Origin: Defluviicoccus sp. bin129
GTDB taxonomy: Bacteria > Pseudomonadota > Alphaproteobacteria > MPNO01
DNA: 64,000 nucleotides
Reading direction: 5' to 3'
NCBI GenBank assembly: GCA_002239065.1
Contig: MPNO01000001.1
Span: 1 to 64,000, forward strand
In this document: piece after piece, positions 27,197 to 37,892 of the stretch
How the letters are laid out: each line of letters opens with the position of its first letter
Numbering within the stretch: the first letter of the stretch is position 1
Program-made: the position numbers and the translations under genes
Notes under the pieces: generated by a model
The model's database searches: none
What the model was told of the DNA's origin: nothing
Seen by the model: the letters and a program-made list of their open reading frames with translations, nothing else

Positions 27197-30004
27197 ATGA
27201 CCAAACGGATGCTGATCGACAGCACCCACCTCGAAGAGGTGCGTGTCGTCATCACCAGCGCGAACCGGCTGGACGAGTATGACGTCGAGACGTCGACCAA
27301 ACGCCAGTTCAAGGGAAACATCTATCTAGCCAAGGTCACCCGCGTCGAGCCGTCCCTGCAGGCGGCGTTCGTCGACTTCGGGGGCGACCGGCACGGTTTC
27401 CTGGCCTTCAACGACATTCACCCCGACTACTTCCAGATCCCGGTGGAAGACCGCGAGGCGCTGGTCGCCGCGGAGAACGCCGAGGGCGGCAACGAAAGCG
27501 TTGCGCAGGCGCTGGTCGACGAGATCGACAGCGCGGTGGAGGAGATGTCCGAGGCCGACGGGCCGGATTCCGATGACGCGGAGCCGGCCGAGGACGAGAG
27601 CGATGCCGCGATCGCGGAATCGGCGGGCGCGCCGGTCGCCGATGTGGCGGCCGCGGATGCCGCGAATTCGGAAGAACAGCCGGCTTCGGCCGACGGCGAG
27701 GCCGTGCCGGATTCGCCGGTCTCCGAGACCGAGAACGGCGAGGACCCGGCCGGCGCGGAGGCGCGCCCCGCCTCCCGCAGGCGGCGCCGGGGCCGCAAGC
27801 GCAATGACGGCAACGGCGACGCCGAATCGGGGTCGGGCCGGCGGCGTGCCAGGCGCTACAAGATCCAGGAAGTCATCAAGCGGAACCAGATCATCCTGGT
27901 CCAGGTGGTCAAGGAAGAGCGCGGCAACAAGGGCGCGGCGCTGACCACCTATATCTCGCTGGCCGGACGCTACTGCGTGCTGATGCCCAACACGGCGCGC
28001 GGCGGCGGCATTTCGCGCAAGATCACCAACGCGAACGCGCGCAAGAAGCTCAAGAAGATCATCGACGACCTCGAAATCCGCAACGGGATGGGCGTCATCA
28101 TCCGGACCGCCGGCACCGAGCGGAGCAAGGCGGAAATCCGCAGGGACTTCGAGTATCTGAGCCGCAACTGGGACGAGGTGCGCGAGCGGACTTTCAACTC
28201 GATCGCGCCGGCCCTGGTCTATGAGGACGCGAGCCTGATCAAGCGGGCCATCCGCGACCTCTACACCAGGGACGTGGAGGAAGTCCTGGTCGACGGGGTG
28301 GAGGCCTACCAGACGGCCAAGCAGTACATGCGGATGATGATGCCGAGCCACGCCAAGCGGGTCCAGCGCTATCGCGAGACCGACATCCCCCTGTTCCACC
28401 GATATCAGATCGAGGGGCAGCTCGATGCGATCCACAGCCCCGAGGTGCAGCTGAAGTCGGGCGGCTACCTCGTCATCCAGGCGACCGAGGCGCTGGTCTC
28501 CATCGACGTGAACTCGGGCCGTTCGACGCGCGAGCGCAATATCGAGGAGACCGCGGTCAACACCAATGTCGAGGCGGCCGACGAGATCGCCCGCCAGCTC
28601 CGGCTGCGCGACCTCGCCGGGCTGGTCGTCATCGACTTCATCGACATGCAGGAAAGCCGCAACCTGCGCCAGGTCGAACGCCGGCTGAAGGACGCGATGA
28701 AGGCGGATCGGGCGCGCATCCAGATCGGCCGGATCAGCGGTTTCGGCTTGCTGGAGCTGTCGCGCCAGAGACTGCGTCCGAGCCTGCAGGAGGCGAGCAG
28801 CCAGACCTGCCCCCATTGCCGGGGCGCCGGGTTCGTGCGGTCCACGGAGTCGATGGCGCTTCAGGTGCTGCGCGCGCTGGAGGACGAAGGAATCCGGCAC
28901 CGCCTGGGCGAAGTCACGGTCTCGATCCCGAGTTCGGTCGCGCTCTACGTGCTCAACAACAAGCGCGCGATGCTGACCGACCTCGAAAGCCGCTACGGTT
29001 TCCGGGTCACGCTGCTCGGCGACGACAGCGTGATTCCACCCGATATGCGCATCGAGCGGGTGCGCGCGGCGGAGACCGAGGAGCGCCCGCCGGCCGCGGC
29101 GGCGGAGGACAAGCCCGCCAGGGCCGAGGAAAAGACCCCCGCGGAAGAGGGCGAGAAGAAGCGCACGCGGCGCCGGCGCTCGCGGCGCAAGCCGGCCGCG
29201 GAGGCGGCAATCGAGTCCGCCGCCGAAACGCCCGCGCAGGCGGCGGAGGAAGCCGAGGCCGCGGAGACCGGGGAAACCGACGGCGACGGGACCGGCGGCG
29301 AGAAACGGCCCGCCCGGAAGCGTTCCGGACGCCGGGGGGGACGCCGGCGGTCGGGGCGCGGTTCCAAGGCGGCGTCGGGAAACGGCGCGGAGGCGGAGGC
29401 CGACGGTTCCGCGACGCCGGACCGGGTTGCGGACGGCGACGACGCGCCGGAATCGGGGCTTGCCGAGGAGTCTCGCTCCGAACCGGCGCCCGAGCCGGTC
29501 TCGATACCGGAACCCGAGCCCGCGCTGGCTTCGATCCCGGAACCCGAGCCCGCGCTGGTTGCGATACCGGAACCCGAGCCCGAGCCGGCTGCGATACCGG
29601 AACCCAAGCCCGAGCCGGCTGCGATACCGGAACCCGAGCCCGAGCCGGCTGCGATACCGGAACCCGAGCCCGAGCCGGCTGCGATCCCGGAACCCGAGCC
29701 CGCGCCGGCTTCGATGTCGGAACCCGAGCCCGAGCCGGTTGCGATCCCGGAACCCGAGCCCGCGCCGGCTGCGATCCGGGAACCCGGGCCCGCGCTGGCT
29801 GCGATCCCGGAACCCGGGCCCGCGCCGGTCGCGATACAGGAGCCGGAGCCGGAGCCAGTGGCGGTCGCCATGCCGGAACCCGTTCCCGCGCCTTCTCTGG
29901 CGGCTGTGGCCGAAGAGCCGGAGTCCGAATCGCCTGCCGTTGCCGTCGAGGACGAGAACGACCGTCCCAAACGGCGCGGCTGGTGGCAGAAGGTGGTCAA
30001 GTAG
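27197..30004 (+). CDS. rne: Ribonuclease E
   Basis: The 935-residue endoribonuclease starts [17 protein letters not shown] with GGAG just upstream. The S1 domain begins near residue 37 ([20 protein letters not shown]) and is interrupted at about 85-220 by an acidic then Arg-rich insert ([10 protein letters not shown]), as in several alphaproteobacterial homologues. The catalytic centre has VSIDVNSG and VVIDFIDMQ (DNase I-like acids) and the zinc-link is CPHCRGAGF. The long C-terminal region is a disordered scaffold: Arg/Glu-rich, then twelve decapeptide repeats of the [10 protein letters not shown] type, ending [12 protein letters not shown]. It is the core of the RNA degradosome. Its end overlaps the convergent aminotransferase by 8 bases. 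Confidence 0.96.
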   Translation: MTKRMLIDSTHLEEVRVVITSANRLDEYDVETSTKRQFKGNIYLAKVTRVEPSLQAAFVDFGGDRHGFLAFNDIHPDYFQIPVEDREALVAAENAEGGNESVAQALVDEIDSAVEEMSEADGPDSDDAEPAEDESDAAIAESAGAPVADVAAADAANSEEQPASADGEAVPDSPVSETENGEDPAGAEARPASRRRRRGRKRNDGNGDAESGSGRRRARRYKIQEVIKRNQIILVQVVKEERGNKGAALTTYISLAGRYCVLMPNTARGGGISRKITNANARKKLKKIIDDLEIRNGMGVIIRTAGTERSKAEIRRDFEYLSRNWDEVRERTFNSIAPALVYEDASLIKRAIRDLYTRDVEEVLVDGVEAYQTAKQYMRMMMPSHAKRVQRYRETDIPLFHRYQIEGQLDAIHSPEVQLKSGGYLVIQATEALVSIDVNSGRSTRERNIEETAVNTNVEAADEIARQLRLRDLAGLVVIDFIDMQESRNLRQVERRLKDAMKADRARIQIGRISGFGLLELSRQRLRPSLQEASSQTCPHCRGAGFVRSTESMALQVLRALEDEGIRHRLGEVTVSIPSSVALYVLNNKRAMLTDLESRYGFRVTLLGDDSVIPPDMRIERVRAAETEERPPAAAAEDKPARAEEKTPAEEGEKKRTRRRRSRRKPAAEAAIESAAETPAQAAEEAEAAETGETDGDGTGGEKRPARKRSGRRGGRRRSGRGSKAASGNGAEAEADGSATPDRVADGDDAPESGLAEESRSEPAPEPVSIPEPEPALASIPEPEPALVAIPEPEPEPAAIPEPKPEPAAIPEPEPEPAAIPEPEPEPAAIPEPEPAPASMSEPEPEPVAIPEPEPAPAAIREPGPALAAIPEPGPAPVAIQEPEPEPVAVAMPEPVPAPSLAAVAEEPESESPAVAVEDENDRPKRRGWWQKVVK
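29501..29860 (+). repeat. Twelve 30-bp direct repeats inside rne
   Basis: Each 30-base unit encodes a decapeptide such as [10 protein letters not shown]. Several adjacent copies (about 29561-29690) are nearly identical while outer copies vary (KPEP, SMSEPEP, REPGPA, QEPEPEP). Because the unit is a multiple of three, copy-number change keeps the frame. It lies in the disordered scaffold of RNase E, so it probably acts as an extended, acidic-Pro spacer. Confidence 0.9.
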
Positions 30005-31175
30005 CGGGCGCGGTGCCGGACCGGGCCTTCCCGGCCACCCAGCTTTCGAGGCGCGCCACCGCCTCGCGCATGTCCTGCTGCGATCCGGCGAAGGACAGCC
30101 GCACATAGCCTCCGCCGCGGCGCCGGTCGAAGTCGAGGCCCGGCGCGACCGCGACTCCCGCCTCGCCGAGCAGGCGGCGGCTCAACTCGCGGCTGTCGAT
30201 GCCGAACGCGCCGACATCGGCATAGAGATAGAACGCGCCGTCGGCGGGCGCGAAGCGGGCGAAGCCGATCGGCGGCAATCCGGCCAGCAGGATCGCCCGG
30301 TTCTCCGCGTATCTGGCGACATTGCGGTCGAGCTCGGCGGCGCAGTCGAAGGCCGCGATGGCGGCATGCTGGGCCAGGGTGGGCGAAGATATGAAGAGGT
30401 TCTGGGCCAGGCATTCCACGGCCCGGCCAAGATCTTCCGGCACCACCATCCAGCCGATGCGCCAACCGGTCATCGAGAAGTATTTCGAGAAGCTGTTGAT
30501 CACCACCGCCCGGTCGGTGAAACGAAGCGCGGTGTCGGCCGGGCCCTCATAGGCGATGCCGTGATAAATCTCGTCGGAGATCAGGCGGATGCCGCGCTCG
30601 GCGCAATAGCCCGCGAGCGAAGCCAGGGCGTCGCGGTCGAGCATCGTGCCCGTCGGGTTCGCCGGACTGGCGACGATCAGCCCGTCGAGGCGGCCCTCGG
30701 CGTCGAGCAGCGCGGGTGTCGGCTGAAACCGGGTCTCCGGCCCGGTCGCGATGCAGACCGCCTCGACGCCCAGCGCGGACAGGATGTTGCGGTAGGCCGG
30801 GTATCCGGGATCGGCCAGGGCGACGCGGTCGCCGGGATCGAAGGCCGCCAGAAAGGCGAGGATGAACCCGCCGGACGACCCCGTGGTGACGACGATCCGC
30901 GCGGGATCGAGATCGATGCCGTAGCGTTCGCGGTAATGCCGCGCGATCCGGAAGCGGAGCTCGCGGATGCCGGTCGCGTCGGTGTAGCCCAGCGGATCGC
31001 GCTCCATCGCCGCGGCGGCCGCGTCCAGTACCGCGCGCGGCGCGGGCGTCGCCGGCTGTCCGACCTCGAGGTGAACGATGTCCTCCCCGGCCGCCGCGCG
31101 CTCGTTGGCCGCGCGCATGACGTCCATCACGATGAAGGGCGGGACCGACCCGCGGGTGGCGCGCTTGAGGGCCAT
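29997..31175 (-). CDS. PLP-dependent class I/II aminotransferase
   Basis: A 392-residue fold-type I aminotransferase. Visible are [11 protein letters not shown], the [11 protein letters not shown] loop, [24 protein letters not shown] and the PLP lysine in [16 protein letters not shown], with the substrate-binding Arg in [11 protein letters not shown]. It belongs to the aspartate/alanine aminotransferase superfamily group; the exact amino acid pair is not determined. The ATG at 31175 is chosen because upstream in-frame sequence is Arg/Pro-rich and not family-like. Convergent with rne, overlapping by 8 bases. Confidence 0.87.
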   Translation of the reverse strand: MALKRATRGSVPPFIVMDVMRAANERAAAGEDIVHLEVGQPATPAPRAVLDAAAAAMERDPLGYTDATGIRELRFRIARHYRERYGIDLDPARIVVTTGSSGGFILAFLAAFDPGDRVALADPGYPAYRNILSALGVEAVCIATGPETRFQPTPALLDAEGRLDGLIVASPANPTGTMLDRDALASLAGYCAERGIRLISDEIYHGIAYEGPADTALRFTDRAVVINSFSKYFSMTGWRIGWMVVPEDLGRAVECLAQNLFISSPTLAQHAAIAAFDCAAELDRNVARYAENRAILLAGLPPIGFARFAPADGAFYLYADVGAFGIDSRELSRRLLGEAGVAVAPGLDFDRRRGGGYVRLSFAGSQQDMREAVARLESWVAGKARSGTAPAT

Positions 31176-31436
31176 TACCGCCCGGCACTCGAGGCATGGC
31201 GGGACCCGCGCGGATCGACGCGGTAGCGGCAAATGTCCCGGCCGCGCCGGCTGCCGCCGCGGCGGTGGATCGCGTTGACGCGACCGAGCGCGCCGCCGGA
31301 ACCGCCCGCGACTTGAACCGCGACGCCCGGAAGCCGGGAACCGGTCCCGCACCCGGCCGGCAGGGGAATGATGGCGAAGGAGATTGTTTTACGGCCAGGG
31401 CCGACCCACATACGCCTACACAGGTCAAGGTGTTCG

Positions 31437-32813
31437 ATGTTCCGGACCGGTTTCATTCGCCTCGCCGCTCGGGTGAAGGCCTTGAGCGGCGCGCTGCTGA
31501 TCGCGTCCGCCGCGCCGACTCTCGCCGGCCAGACGGTACAGATCTACGACACCGAGATCGAGAATATTGTCCGGTCCCATCTCGAACCGATCCTCGACGC
31601 GGCGGGCCTCGAGCCCGATTCGGTGCGCATCCACCTGCTGCGCTCGGACGCGCCCAACGCGTTCGTCTCGCGCGGGCGGCACATGTTCCTGACCACCGGT
31701 CTGCTGCGCCGGACCACGCATCCGGGGCAGGTGATCGGGGTGCTGGCGCACGAGACGGGTCACATCGCGGGCGGTCACCTGGCGCGGCTCGACACGGTGC
31801 TGCGCGACGCTGCCACGCCGACCCTGATGAGCGCCGTGATCGGCGCCGTCCTCGGCACGCTGGCGGGCGATGCCGGGGTGGCGATCGCGACCATCAGCGC
31901 GGGCCAGCAGCTGGTGCGGTCGCGGCTGCTTTCGTTCAGCCGGACCCAGGAGAATTCGGCGGACCGCGCGGCCGTCCACCTGCTCGACCGGACCGGCCAG
32001 TCGAGCCGCGGCCTGCTCGAATTCATGGAGATTCTGGAGGAATACCAGAGCCTCTTCGTCAGCCGGAAGGAACAGGAACAGATCAGCTACCAGGTCACCC
32101 ATCCGCTGACCCGCGACCGGATCGCGTTCCTGCGGAACCACGTCGAGAATTCCAGCTATTCCGACGTAGCGGCCCCGCCGGCGGCCGCGGACGCGCATCG
32201 GCGCATGGTCGCCAAGCTCGACGGCTTCCTCGACCGGCCCGAGCGAACCCTGCGGAAATATCCGGCGAGCGACAGCTCCGTGCCGGCGCGCTACGCCCGC
32301 GCCGTCGCGCATTATCGCCGGGCGGATTTCGCGCAGGCGCTGGATGCGGTCTCCGGGCTGATCGCCGACCACCCGGACGACCCCTATTTCCTGGAGCTCA
32401 AGGGTCAGATCCTGTTCGAGAGCGGCCGGATCGCGGACGCCCTGCCCTATTACCGCCGCGCGGTGGAGAAGCTTCCCGACGCCCCGCTGCTGCGTGTCGG
32501 GCTCGCCCATGCCATGATCGAGACCAACCGGGAGGCGCTGCTCCGGTCGGCGATCTCGAACCTGGAAGAGGCGCTTCGCTACGACGATACCATCGCGCTC
32601 GCCTGGCGCCTCGCCGCGACCGCCTATGGACGGTCGGGAAAGCTCGGCGAAGCCGCGCTCGCCTCGTCCGAATACGCCATGCGCGCGGGGCGGCCGGCCG
32701 ATGCGGTGCTGATGGCCGAGCGGGCCAAGCGCCTGTTCAAGGAAGGCTCCGCCGGTCGACTGCGCGCGGAGGATTTGCTGGGCACGCTGAAGCGGCGCAT
32801 GCGGGGCCGCTGA
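31437..32813 (+). CDS. Periplasmic M48 metallopeptidase with TPR repeats, BepA-like
   Basis: A 458-residue protein with an N-terminal signal peptide (LSGALLIASAAPTLAG), a zinc peptidase domain with HETGH at 105-109 and the third-ligand region TQENSADRAA, then C-terminal TPR-type helices from about 270 (YARAVAHYRRADFAQALDAV, FLELKGQILFESGRIADALP). BepA in E. coli handles outer membrane protein assembly quality control; the role here is taken from the family. The start at 31437 has AAGG eight bases upstream; an in-frame ATG at 31368 would spoil the signal peptide. A DsbA-like gene follows after about 90 bases. Confidence 0.9.
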   Translation: MFRTGFIRLAARVKALSGALLIASAAPTLAGQTVQIYDTEIENIVRSHLEPILDAAGLEPDSVRIHLLRSDAPNAFVSRGRHMFLTTGLLRRTTHPGQVIGVLAHETGHIAGGHLARLDTVLRDAATPTLMSAVIGAVLGTLAGDAGVAIATISAGQQLVRSRLLSFSRTQENSADRAAVHLLDRTGQSSRGLLEFMEILEEYQSLFVSRKEQEQISYQVTHPLTRDRIAFLRNHVENSSYSDVAAPPAAADAHRRMVAKLDGFLDRPERTLRKYPASDSSVPARYARAVAHYRRADFAQALDAVSGLIADHPDDPYFLELKGQILFESGRIADALPYYRRAVEKLPDAPLLRVGLAHAMIETNREALLRSAISNLEEALRYDDTIALAWRLAATAYGRSGKLGEAALASSEYAMRAGRPADAVLMAERAKRLFKEGSAGRLRAEDLLGTLKRRMRGR

Positions 32814-32902
32814 ACGGCGGGCTGCGATGGTGCCGCGTCCGCCGTGCTAGGATCGCGAAGGCGAGGGCGTGCGATATGGGAACACCTGTTCGGAGAGCGG
32901 CG

Positions 32903-33670
32903 ATGCGGTTTTGGACTCTTGCGGCGGTGTGTTCGATCGCGGCGGCGGGCGCACCCCCGATCTCCGCGGCCGAATTGACGACCGAGCAGCGCAAGGCCAT
33001 CGAAGGCGTCGTCGAGTCCTACCTGCTGCGCAACCCGGAGGTGATCGAGCGCGCGATGGAGGCCCTCGAGGCCAAGCGCGAAGCGGCGAAGGAGGTCGCC
33101 GCCACCGCCGCGGTCGAGAAGTATCGGCGGGACCTGTTCGAGCAGCCGGCGACCCCGGTCGGGGGCAATGTCGACGGCGACGTGACGCTGGTCGAGTTCT
33201 TCGACTATCGCTGCGGCGTGTGCCGGCGGGTCCATCCGGTGGTCGAAGAGCTCATCGCGTCCGACGGCAAGCTCCGCCGGGTCTACATCGAATGGCCGAT
33301 ACTGGGCCCCGAATCGGTCTTCGCCGCCCGCGCGGCGCTCGCCTCCCGGCACCAGGGAGGCTCGAAATACCTGCGGTTCCACGATCTCATGATGGAGTCG
33401 CGCGGCCGGCTGGACAGGGGCAAGGTGCTGGCCCTCGCCGAGAAGGCCGGGCTCGACCGGCAGCGGCTGGAACGCGATCTCGGAAAGCCCGACATCGCCC
33501 GCATCATCAACCGCAGCTACGCCATCGCGGATGCGCTCTCGCTCAACGGGACGCCGTCCTTCGTCATCGGCGGCAAGGTGATTCGCGGGGCGCGCGATCT
33601 CGAGACCATGCGCGGGCTCGTCGCGGACGCGCGCGCGGCGGCGGGGGACGGGCGCTCCAAACCGCGCTAG
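32903..33670 (+). CDS. DsbA-family thiol:disulfide oxidoreductase
   Basis: A 255-residue periplasmic thioredoxin-fold protein. A signal peptide (about 1-23, AAAGAPPISAA) is followed by a helical N-terminal segment (LTTEQRKAIEGVVESYLLRN) and the catalytic CGVC at 104-107 in EFFDYRCGVCRRV, with the cis-Pro loop GTPSFVIGG. The N-terminal helical region recalls ScsC/DsbG-like or Com1-type proteins. CGGAGAG supports the 32903 start. Its TAG stop is interlocked with the ornithine decarboxylase stop in a CTAG. Confidence 0.9.
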   Translation: MRFWTLAAVCSIAAAGAPPISAAELTTEQRKAIEGVVESYLLRNPEVIERAMEALEAKREAAKEVAATAAVEKYRRDLFEQPATPVGGNVDGDVTLVEFFDYRCGVCRRVHPVVEELIASDGKLRRVYIEWPILGPESVFAARAALASRHQGGSKYLRFHDLMMESRGRLDRGKVLALAEKAGLDRQRLERDLGKPDIARIINRSYAIADALSLNGTPSFVIGGKVIRGARDLETMRGLVADARAAAGDGRSKPR

Positions 33671-34797
33671 ATGTAGTACTCGTCGAGCGGCGGAAAGCCG
33701 TTGAACCCGATCGAGGCGTAGCTCGCGGTGTAGGCGCCGGCGCTCAGGATCTCGATCCTGTCGCCGATCTCGAGCGCGAGCGGGAGCTCGTAGCCCGCGT
33801 CCTCGTAGAGCATGTCCACCTCGTCGCAGGTCGGCCCGGCGATCGCCACCGGCCCGGTCGGGCCGCCGTCGCGCCCGGTGCGCAGCCGGTACTGGATCGC
33901 CTCGCCCATGACTTCGGGCAGCCCGCCGAAACGCCCGACGTCGAGATAGATCCAGCGCTTGGCGTCGCCGCGGGACTTGCGCGAAATCAGCACGATTTCG
34001 GTCTGGACGATGCCCGCATCGCCGGGGATGCAGCGCCCGGGCTCGATCATCATGCGCGGCAGGTTGTTGCCGAAATGCCGGGTCATCGCGGCGCAAATCG
34101 CTTCGCCGCAGCGTTCCACCGGGGGGGCGTCCTGGCGGTAGCGCGCCGGAAACCCGCCGCCGAGATTGATCGTCTCGAGGTCGACGCCGCGCCGGCTCAG
34201 CGCGGTGAAGACCATTGCCGACCGTCCGATCGCGATATCCCATTGCGCGACATCGCGCTGCTGCGAACCGACATGGAAGGACAGGCCGTGGGGATCGAGG
34301 CCGAGCGCGCCCGCGCGCTGCAGAAGATCGATCGCCATGTCGATATCGCAGCCGAATTTTTGCGACAACGGCCAGTCGGCGCCGGCGCCGTCGGTCGCGA
34401 TGCGACACAGCACCCGGGCGCCGGGGGCCGCGCGGGCGAGCTTGGCGAGCTCGGCCTCGCTGTCGAACGCGTACAACCCGACGCCGCAGGCATGCGCGCG
34501 GCCGATGTCGCGCTCCTTCTTGACGGTGCTGCCATAGGCCATCCGCTCGGGCGCGATGGCGAGCGCCCGGCACTGCTCGATCTCGTAGATGCTGGCGGTG
34601 TCGAACCGGGAGCCGAGACGATCGAGCCGCTCGACGATCGGCCGCGCCGGGTTGGCCTTCATCGCGTAGTAGATTTCGGCCGTGGGCAGGGCTTCGGCGA
34701 GCGCGCGGTAATTCTCCTCGACGGCGTCGAGATCGACCACCAGGCACGGCGTGGCCGGCCGGCGGGCCGCAAGAAAGCGTGCGATCTTGTCGGTCAT
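33667..34797 (-). CDS. Ornithine (or lysine/ornithine) decarboxylase, PLP fold III
   Basis: A 376-residue alanine-racemase-fold decarboxylase making putrescine (or cadaverine). PLP lysine is Lys47 in [10 protein letters not shown]; other motifs are [19 protein letters not shown], the EPGRCIPGD phosphate-binding segment and the active-site Cys in [10 protein letters not shown]. Alphaproteobacterial enzymes of this length (about 377) are ornithine or dual lysine/ornithine decarboxylases; some relatives have CDSxD rather than the CDEVD seen here. The ATG at 34797 fits the family start. Divergent from aroQ. Confidence 0.9.
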   Translation of the reverse strand: MTDKIARFLAARRPATPCLVVDLDAVEENYRALAEALPTAEIYYAMKANPARPIVERLDRLGSRFDTASIYEIEQCRALAIAPERMAYGSTVKKERDIGRAHACGVGLYAFDSEAELAKLARAAPGARVLCRIATDGAGADWPLSQKFGCDIDMAIDLLQRAGALGLDPHGLSFHVGSQQRDVAQWDIAIGRSAMVFTALSRRGVDLETINLGGGFPARYRQDAPPVERCGEAICAAMTRHFGNNLPRMMIEPGRCIPGDAGIVQTEIVLISRKSRGDAKRWIYLDVGRFGGLPEVMGEAIQYRLRTGRDGGPTGPVAIAGPTCDEVDMLYEDAGYELPLALEIGDRIEILSAGAYTASYASIGFNGFPPLDEYYI

Positions 34798-34914
34798 CTT
34801 GCGCCGCCGCCGATACTTCCGCCGGAGCAGGGGCGCCGGTGATAGACGGGGTTGGGGAGGCTGTAAAGGGGTCCGGAAGCGGGATCCGAAGGAGAGGGTG
34901 GCGCGACGCCGTCG

Positions 34915-34943
34915 TTGCACATCGAATCCGACCCCCCTATATA
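34915..34943 (+). promoter_or_regulatory. Probable promoter for aroQ-accB-accC-aat
   Basis: TTGCAC (34915-34920), a 17-base spacer and TATATA (34938-34943) give a strong sigma-70-like promoter. The TATATA stands out in this GC-rich sequence. Transcription would start near 34950, about 25 bases before the aroQ start. Confidence 0.65.
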
Positions 34944-34975
34944 GACCTGTCCCCTCCTACCGGAAGAGATCGAGC

Positions 34976-35431
34976 TTGGCCCCCCGCGTTCTCGTCCTCA
35001 ACGGCCCCAACCTCAACATGCTCGGTACCCGCCAGCCGGAGATCTACGGCCCCGAAACGCTGGCCGAGATCGAGACGCTGTGCCGCGACAGGGGAGGTTC
35101 GCTGGGTGCCGAGATCGACTTCCGCCAGTCCAACCACGAGGGCGAGCTGATCGACTGGATACACCGGGCGCGCGACACCCAGGACGCGATCGTGATCAAC
35201 CCCGCGGGGCTCACCCACACCTCGCTGTCCCTGATGGATGCGCTGATCGCCAGCGAGCTTCCGGTGATCGAGCTCCATCTGTCCAACCCGCACCGGCGCG
35301 AGGCGTTCCGCCACGACAGCTACGTGTCGAAGATCGCCGCCGGGGTGATCTGCGGCTTCGGCAGCCACGGCTACGAGCTCGCCGTCGAGGCCGCGATCCG
35401 TCTGGCGTCGGGCAGAACGAAAGCGGGCTGA
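34976..35431 (+). CDS. aroQ: 3-dehydroquinate dehydratase, type II
   Basis: The third step of the shikimate pathway, dehydroquinate to dehydroshikimate. The 151-residue protein has [20 protein letters not shown] (catalytic Tyr and Arg), [26 protein letters not shown], and the [11 protein letters not shown] His loop. No ATG fits; the TTG at 34976 with GGAAGAG upstream is the best start. It overlaps accB by one base. The aroQ-accB-accC order is common in proteobacteria. Confidence 0.94.
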   Translation: MAPRVLVLNGPNLNMLGTRQPEIYGPETLAEIETLCRDRGGSLGAEIDFRQSNHEGELIDWIHRARDTQDAIVINPAGLTHTSLSLMDALIASELPVIELHLSNPHRREAFRHDSYVSKIAAGVICGFGSHGYELAVEAAIRLASGRTKAG

Positions 35432-35883
35432 TGCCGCCGCTGGAGATCGACGAAGCGTTGATCCGGCGGCTTGCCTCCCTGCTGGAGGAGACCGGGCTCG
35501 GGGAAATCGAATATGCCGACGGCGACCGCCGGATCCGGGTGACCGGGCGGGCCGCGGCGGCGCCGGCGGCCGCCGCCGCGCCGTCGCCCGCGGCCGCTCC
35601 CCAGAAGGAGGCGCCGCCGGTCGCGGCGGAAATCCCGGAGGTGGCGACGGAGGACGCCGTCGTCGCGCCCATGGTCGGCACCGTCTATGTCTCGCCGGAG
35701 CCCGGCGCGCTGCCTTTCGTGCAGCCCGGCGACACGGTCGCCGCGGGCGATACGCTGCTCCTGATCGAGGCGATGAAGACCTTCAACCCGATCCGCGCGC
35801 CGCGCGCCGGCAGGGTCGCCCGCATTCTGGTTTCCGACGCCGCACCGGTGGAGTTCGGCGAAGCGCTGATCGTCCTCGAATAG
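35431..35883 (+). CDS. accB: Acetyl-CoA carboxylase biotin carboxyl carrier protein
   Basis: A 150-residue carrier for fatty acid synthesis. The C-terminal biotinyl domain has VVAPMVGTVYVSPEPG and EAMKT with the biotinylated Lys116. The middle is a flexible Ala/Pro linker (41-70) and the N-terminal 30 residues hold the helix that binds AccC. ATG at 35431 overlaps the aroQ stop by one base. The accC gene follows after 10 bases. Confidence 0.96.
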   Translation: MPPLEIDEALIRRLASLLEETGLGEIEYADGDRRIRVTGRAAAAPAAAAAPSPAAAPQKEAPPVAAEIPEVATEDAVVAPMVGTVYVSPEPGALPFVQPGDTVAAGDTLLLIEAMKTFNPIRAPRAGRVARILVSDAAPVEFGEALIVLE

Positions 35884-35893
35884 GGGGTCCCGC

Positions 35894-37237
35894 TTGTTCG
35901 ACAAGGTCCTTATCGCCAACCGGGGAGAGGTCGCTCTGCGGATCCACCGCGCCTGCAAGGAGATGGGGATCCAGACCGTCGCGGTGCACTCGACGGCGGA
36001 CAAGGACGCGATGCATGTCCGGCTCGCCGACGAGAGCGTCTGCATCGGACCGCCGGCGGCGCGGCAGAGCTATCTCAACGTGCCGGCGATCGTTTCGGCC
36101 GCGGTGATCGCCAACGCCGACGCCATCCATCCGGGCTACGGCTTCCTGTCGGAAGACGACAAGTTCGCCTCCATCGTCGAGGAGCACGGTCTCTGCTTCA
36201 TCGGGCCTTCGCCGGATCACATCGCGATGATGGGCGACAAGATCGCCGCCAAGAAGGCGATGATCGAGCTCGGCGTGCCCGCCGTCCCCGGCTCGGACGG
36301 CCCGGTGAGCGAGGATTCGGAGGCGGCGCGGATCGCCGGGGAAATCGGCTTTCCGGTGCTGATCAAGGCGGCCGGCGGCGGCGGCGGGCGCGGCATGAAG
36401 GTCGCCGAGGCCGCCGATGTCCTGCCCTCGGCGCTCGCCATGGCGCGCAGCGAGGCCAAGGCGGCGTTTCGCGACGAATCGGTCTATGTCGAGAAATATC
36501 TCGACCGGCCCCGCCACATCGAGGTGCAGGTGCTTGCCGACCGGGAAGGCAATGTGGTCCATCTCGGCGAGCGCGACTGCTCGCTCCAGCGCCGCCACCA
36601 GAAGGTGCTGGAAGAGGCCGGCTCCCCGGCGCTGAACGACGACCAGCGCGACCGCATCGGCCGCATCGCCTGCTCCGCCATCGAACGGCTCGGCTATCGC
36701 AACGCCGGGACCCTGGAATTCCTCTTCGAGGACGGCGAATTCTACTTCATCGAGATGAACACGCGCCTCCAGGTGGAGCATCCGGTTACCGAGGCGATCA
36801 CCGGGATCGACATCGTCCGCGAGCAGATCCGCATCGCCGCCGGCATGCCGCTCGGTTTCGCTCAGCAGGACATCGTGTTCTCCGGCCATGCGATCGAATG
36901 CCGGATCAACGCCGAATCGTCGGAGACCTTCGCGCCCTCGCCGGGCCGGATCACCGATTACCACTCGCCGGGAGGACTCGGCGTGCGCGTCGATTCGGGG
37001 ATTTACGCCGGCTACTCGGTCCCGCCCAACTACGACAGCCTGATCGCCAAGCTCATCGTCCACGGCACCACGCGCAACGAATGCCTGATGCGGCTGCGCC
37101 GGGCGCTGCAGGAATGCGTGATCGGCGGCATAGACACCACGCTCGCGCTGCACGAACGGATCGTTTCCCAGGCCGATTTCATCAACGGCGATTACGACAT
37201 CAAGTGGCTCGAGGCCTTCGTCGCGGAGCCGGAATGA
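35894..37237 (+). CDS. accC: Acetyl-CoA carboxylase biotin carboxylase subunit
   Basis: A 447-residue ATP-grasp enzyme that carboxylates biotin on AccB. It opens [16 protein letters not shown], has the ATP-binding [13 protein letters not shown] loop near 155-168, the [17 protein letters not shown] segment and the metal-binding [16 protein letters not shown]. It starts with TTG at 35894, preceded by AGGGGG. Part of the aroQ-accB-accC-aat operon. Confidence 0.97.
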   Translation: MFDKVLIANRGEVALRIHRACKEMGIQTVAVHSTADKDAMHVRLADESVCIGPPAARQSYLNVPAIVSAAVIANADAIHPGYGFLSEDDKFASIVEEHGLCFIGPSPDHIAMMGDKIAAKKAMIELGVPAVPGSDGPVSEDSEAARIAGEIGFPVLIKAAGGGGGRGMKVAEAADVLPSALAMARSEAKAAFRDESVYVEKYLDRPRHIEVQVLADREGNVVHLGERDCSLQRRHQKVLEEAGSPALNDDQRDRIGRIACSAIERLGYRNAGTLEFLFEDGEFYFIEMNTRLQVEHPVTEAITGIDIVREQIRIAAGMPLGFAQQDIVFSGHAIECRINAESSETFAPSPGRITDYHSPGGLGVRVDSGIYAGYSVPPNYDSLIAKLIVHGTTRNECLMRLRRALQECVIGGIDTTLALHERIVSQADFINGDYDIKWLEAFVAEPE

Positions 37238-37241
37238 GGCC

Positions 37242-37892
37242 ATGGCCTCGCTGAGCCCCGAAACGCTGCTGCGCGCCTACGCCGTGGGGCTGTTCCCGAT
37301 GGCCGAGCGGCGCGACGATCCGACGCTTTACTGGATCGACCCGGAAAAGCGCGGAATCCTGCCTCTCAACCGGTTCCACACGCCGCGGCGGCTGGCGCGG
37401 CGGGTGCGCGGCGGCATCTTCGAAATCCGCTGCGACGCCGCCTTCCGCGAGGTCATCTCGGCCTGCGCCGAGCCGGGCCCGGGGCGCAGGGAGACCTGGA
37501 TCAACCGCGAGATCGTCGACCTCTACTGCGAGCTGCACGCCATGGGGCGGGCGCACAGCGTCGAAGCCTGGCGGGACGGGCGTCTGGTGGGCGGGCTCTA
37601 CGGCGTCGCGCTGGGCGCCGCGTTCTTCGGCGAGAGCATGTTCTCGCGCGAACCGGATGCCTCCAAGGTGGCGCTGGTGCATCTGGTGGCGCGTCTCGCC
37701 GTCGGCGGGTTCGGCCTTCTCGACGTCCAGTTCGTGACGCCGCATCTCGCCCGCTTCGGCGCCGTCGAGATCCACCGTTCGGGATACCGGCAATTGCTCG
37801 CCGACGCGCTCGACCGCTCGGCGTCGTTTCAGCGCGACGTCGCGCCCTCGGATGTCGAGGCGGTCCTGCAATCCACCACCCAGACGTCGTAG
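37242..37892 (+). CDS. aat: Leucyl/phenylalanyl-tRNA--protein transferase
   Basis: A 216-residue transferase that adds Leu or Phe to proteins with N-terminal Arg or Lys for ClpAP degradation (N-end rule). It shows [27 protein letters not shown], AYxxLH-like [14 protein letters not shown], and the [17 protein letters not shown] signature. Its ribosome binding site (GAGG) overlaps the accC stop. The 3' end overlaps the convergent DUF2155 gene by 64 bases. Confidence 0.95.
   Translation: MASLSPETLLRAYAVGLFPMAERRDDPTLYWIDPEKRGILPLNRFHTPRRLARRVRGGIFEIRCDAAFREVISACAEPGPGRRETWINREIVDLYCELHAMGRAHSVEAWRDGRLVGGLYGVALGAAFFGESMFSREPDASKVALVHLVARLAVGGFGLLDVQFVTPHLARFGAVEIHRSGYRQLLADALDRSASFQRDVAPSDVEAVLQSTTQTS

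Noticed and set aside
22122-27200. A 1692-codon open frame on the plus strand
   Set aside because: It is antisense to PBP1A, AmiC, the small paralogues and the triple RidA gene. Long antisense frames are expected in this GC-rich codon usage and the protein shows only mirrored low-complexity sequence.
29501-29860. Regular 30-bp repeats as a CRISPR array
   Set aside because: The repeats are directly adjacent without spacers, keep the rne frame and encode decapeptides.
28993-30465. A 490-residue minus-strand frame rich in Gly-Ser repeats
   Set aside because: It is the antisense reading of the rne repeat region and overlaps the aminotransferase in another frame.
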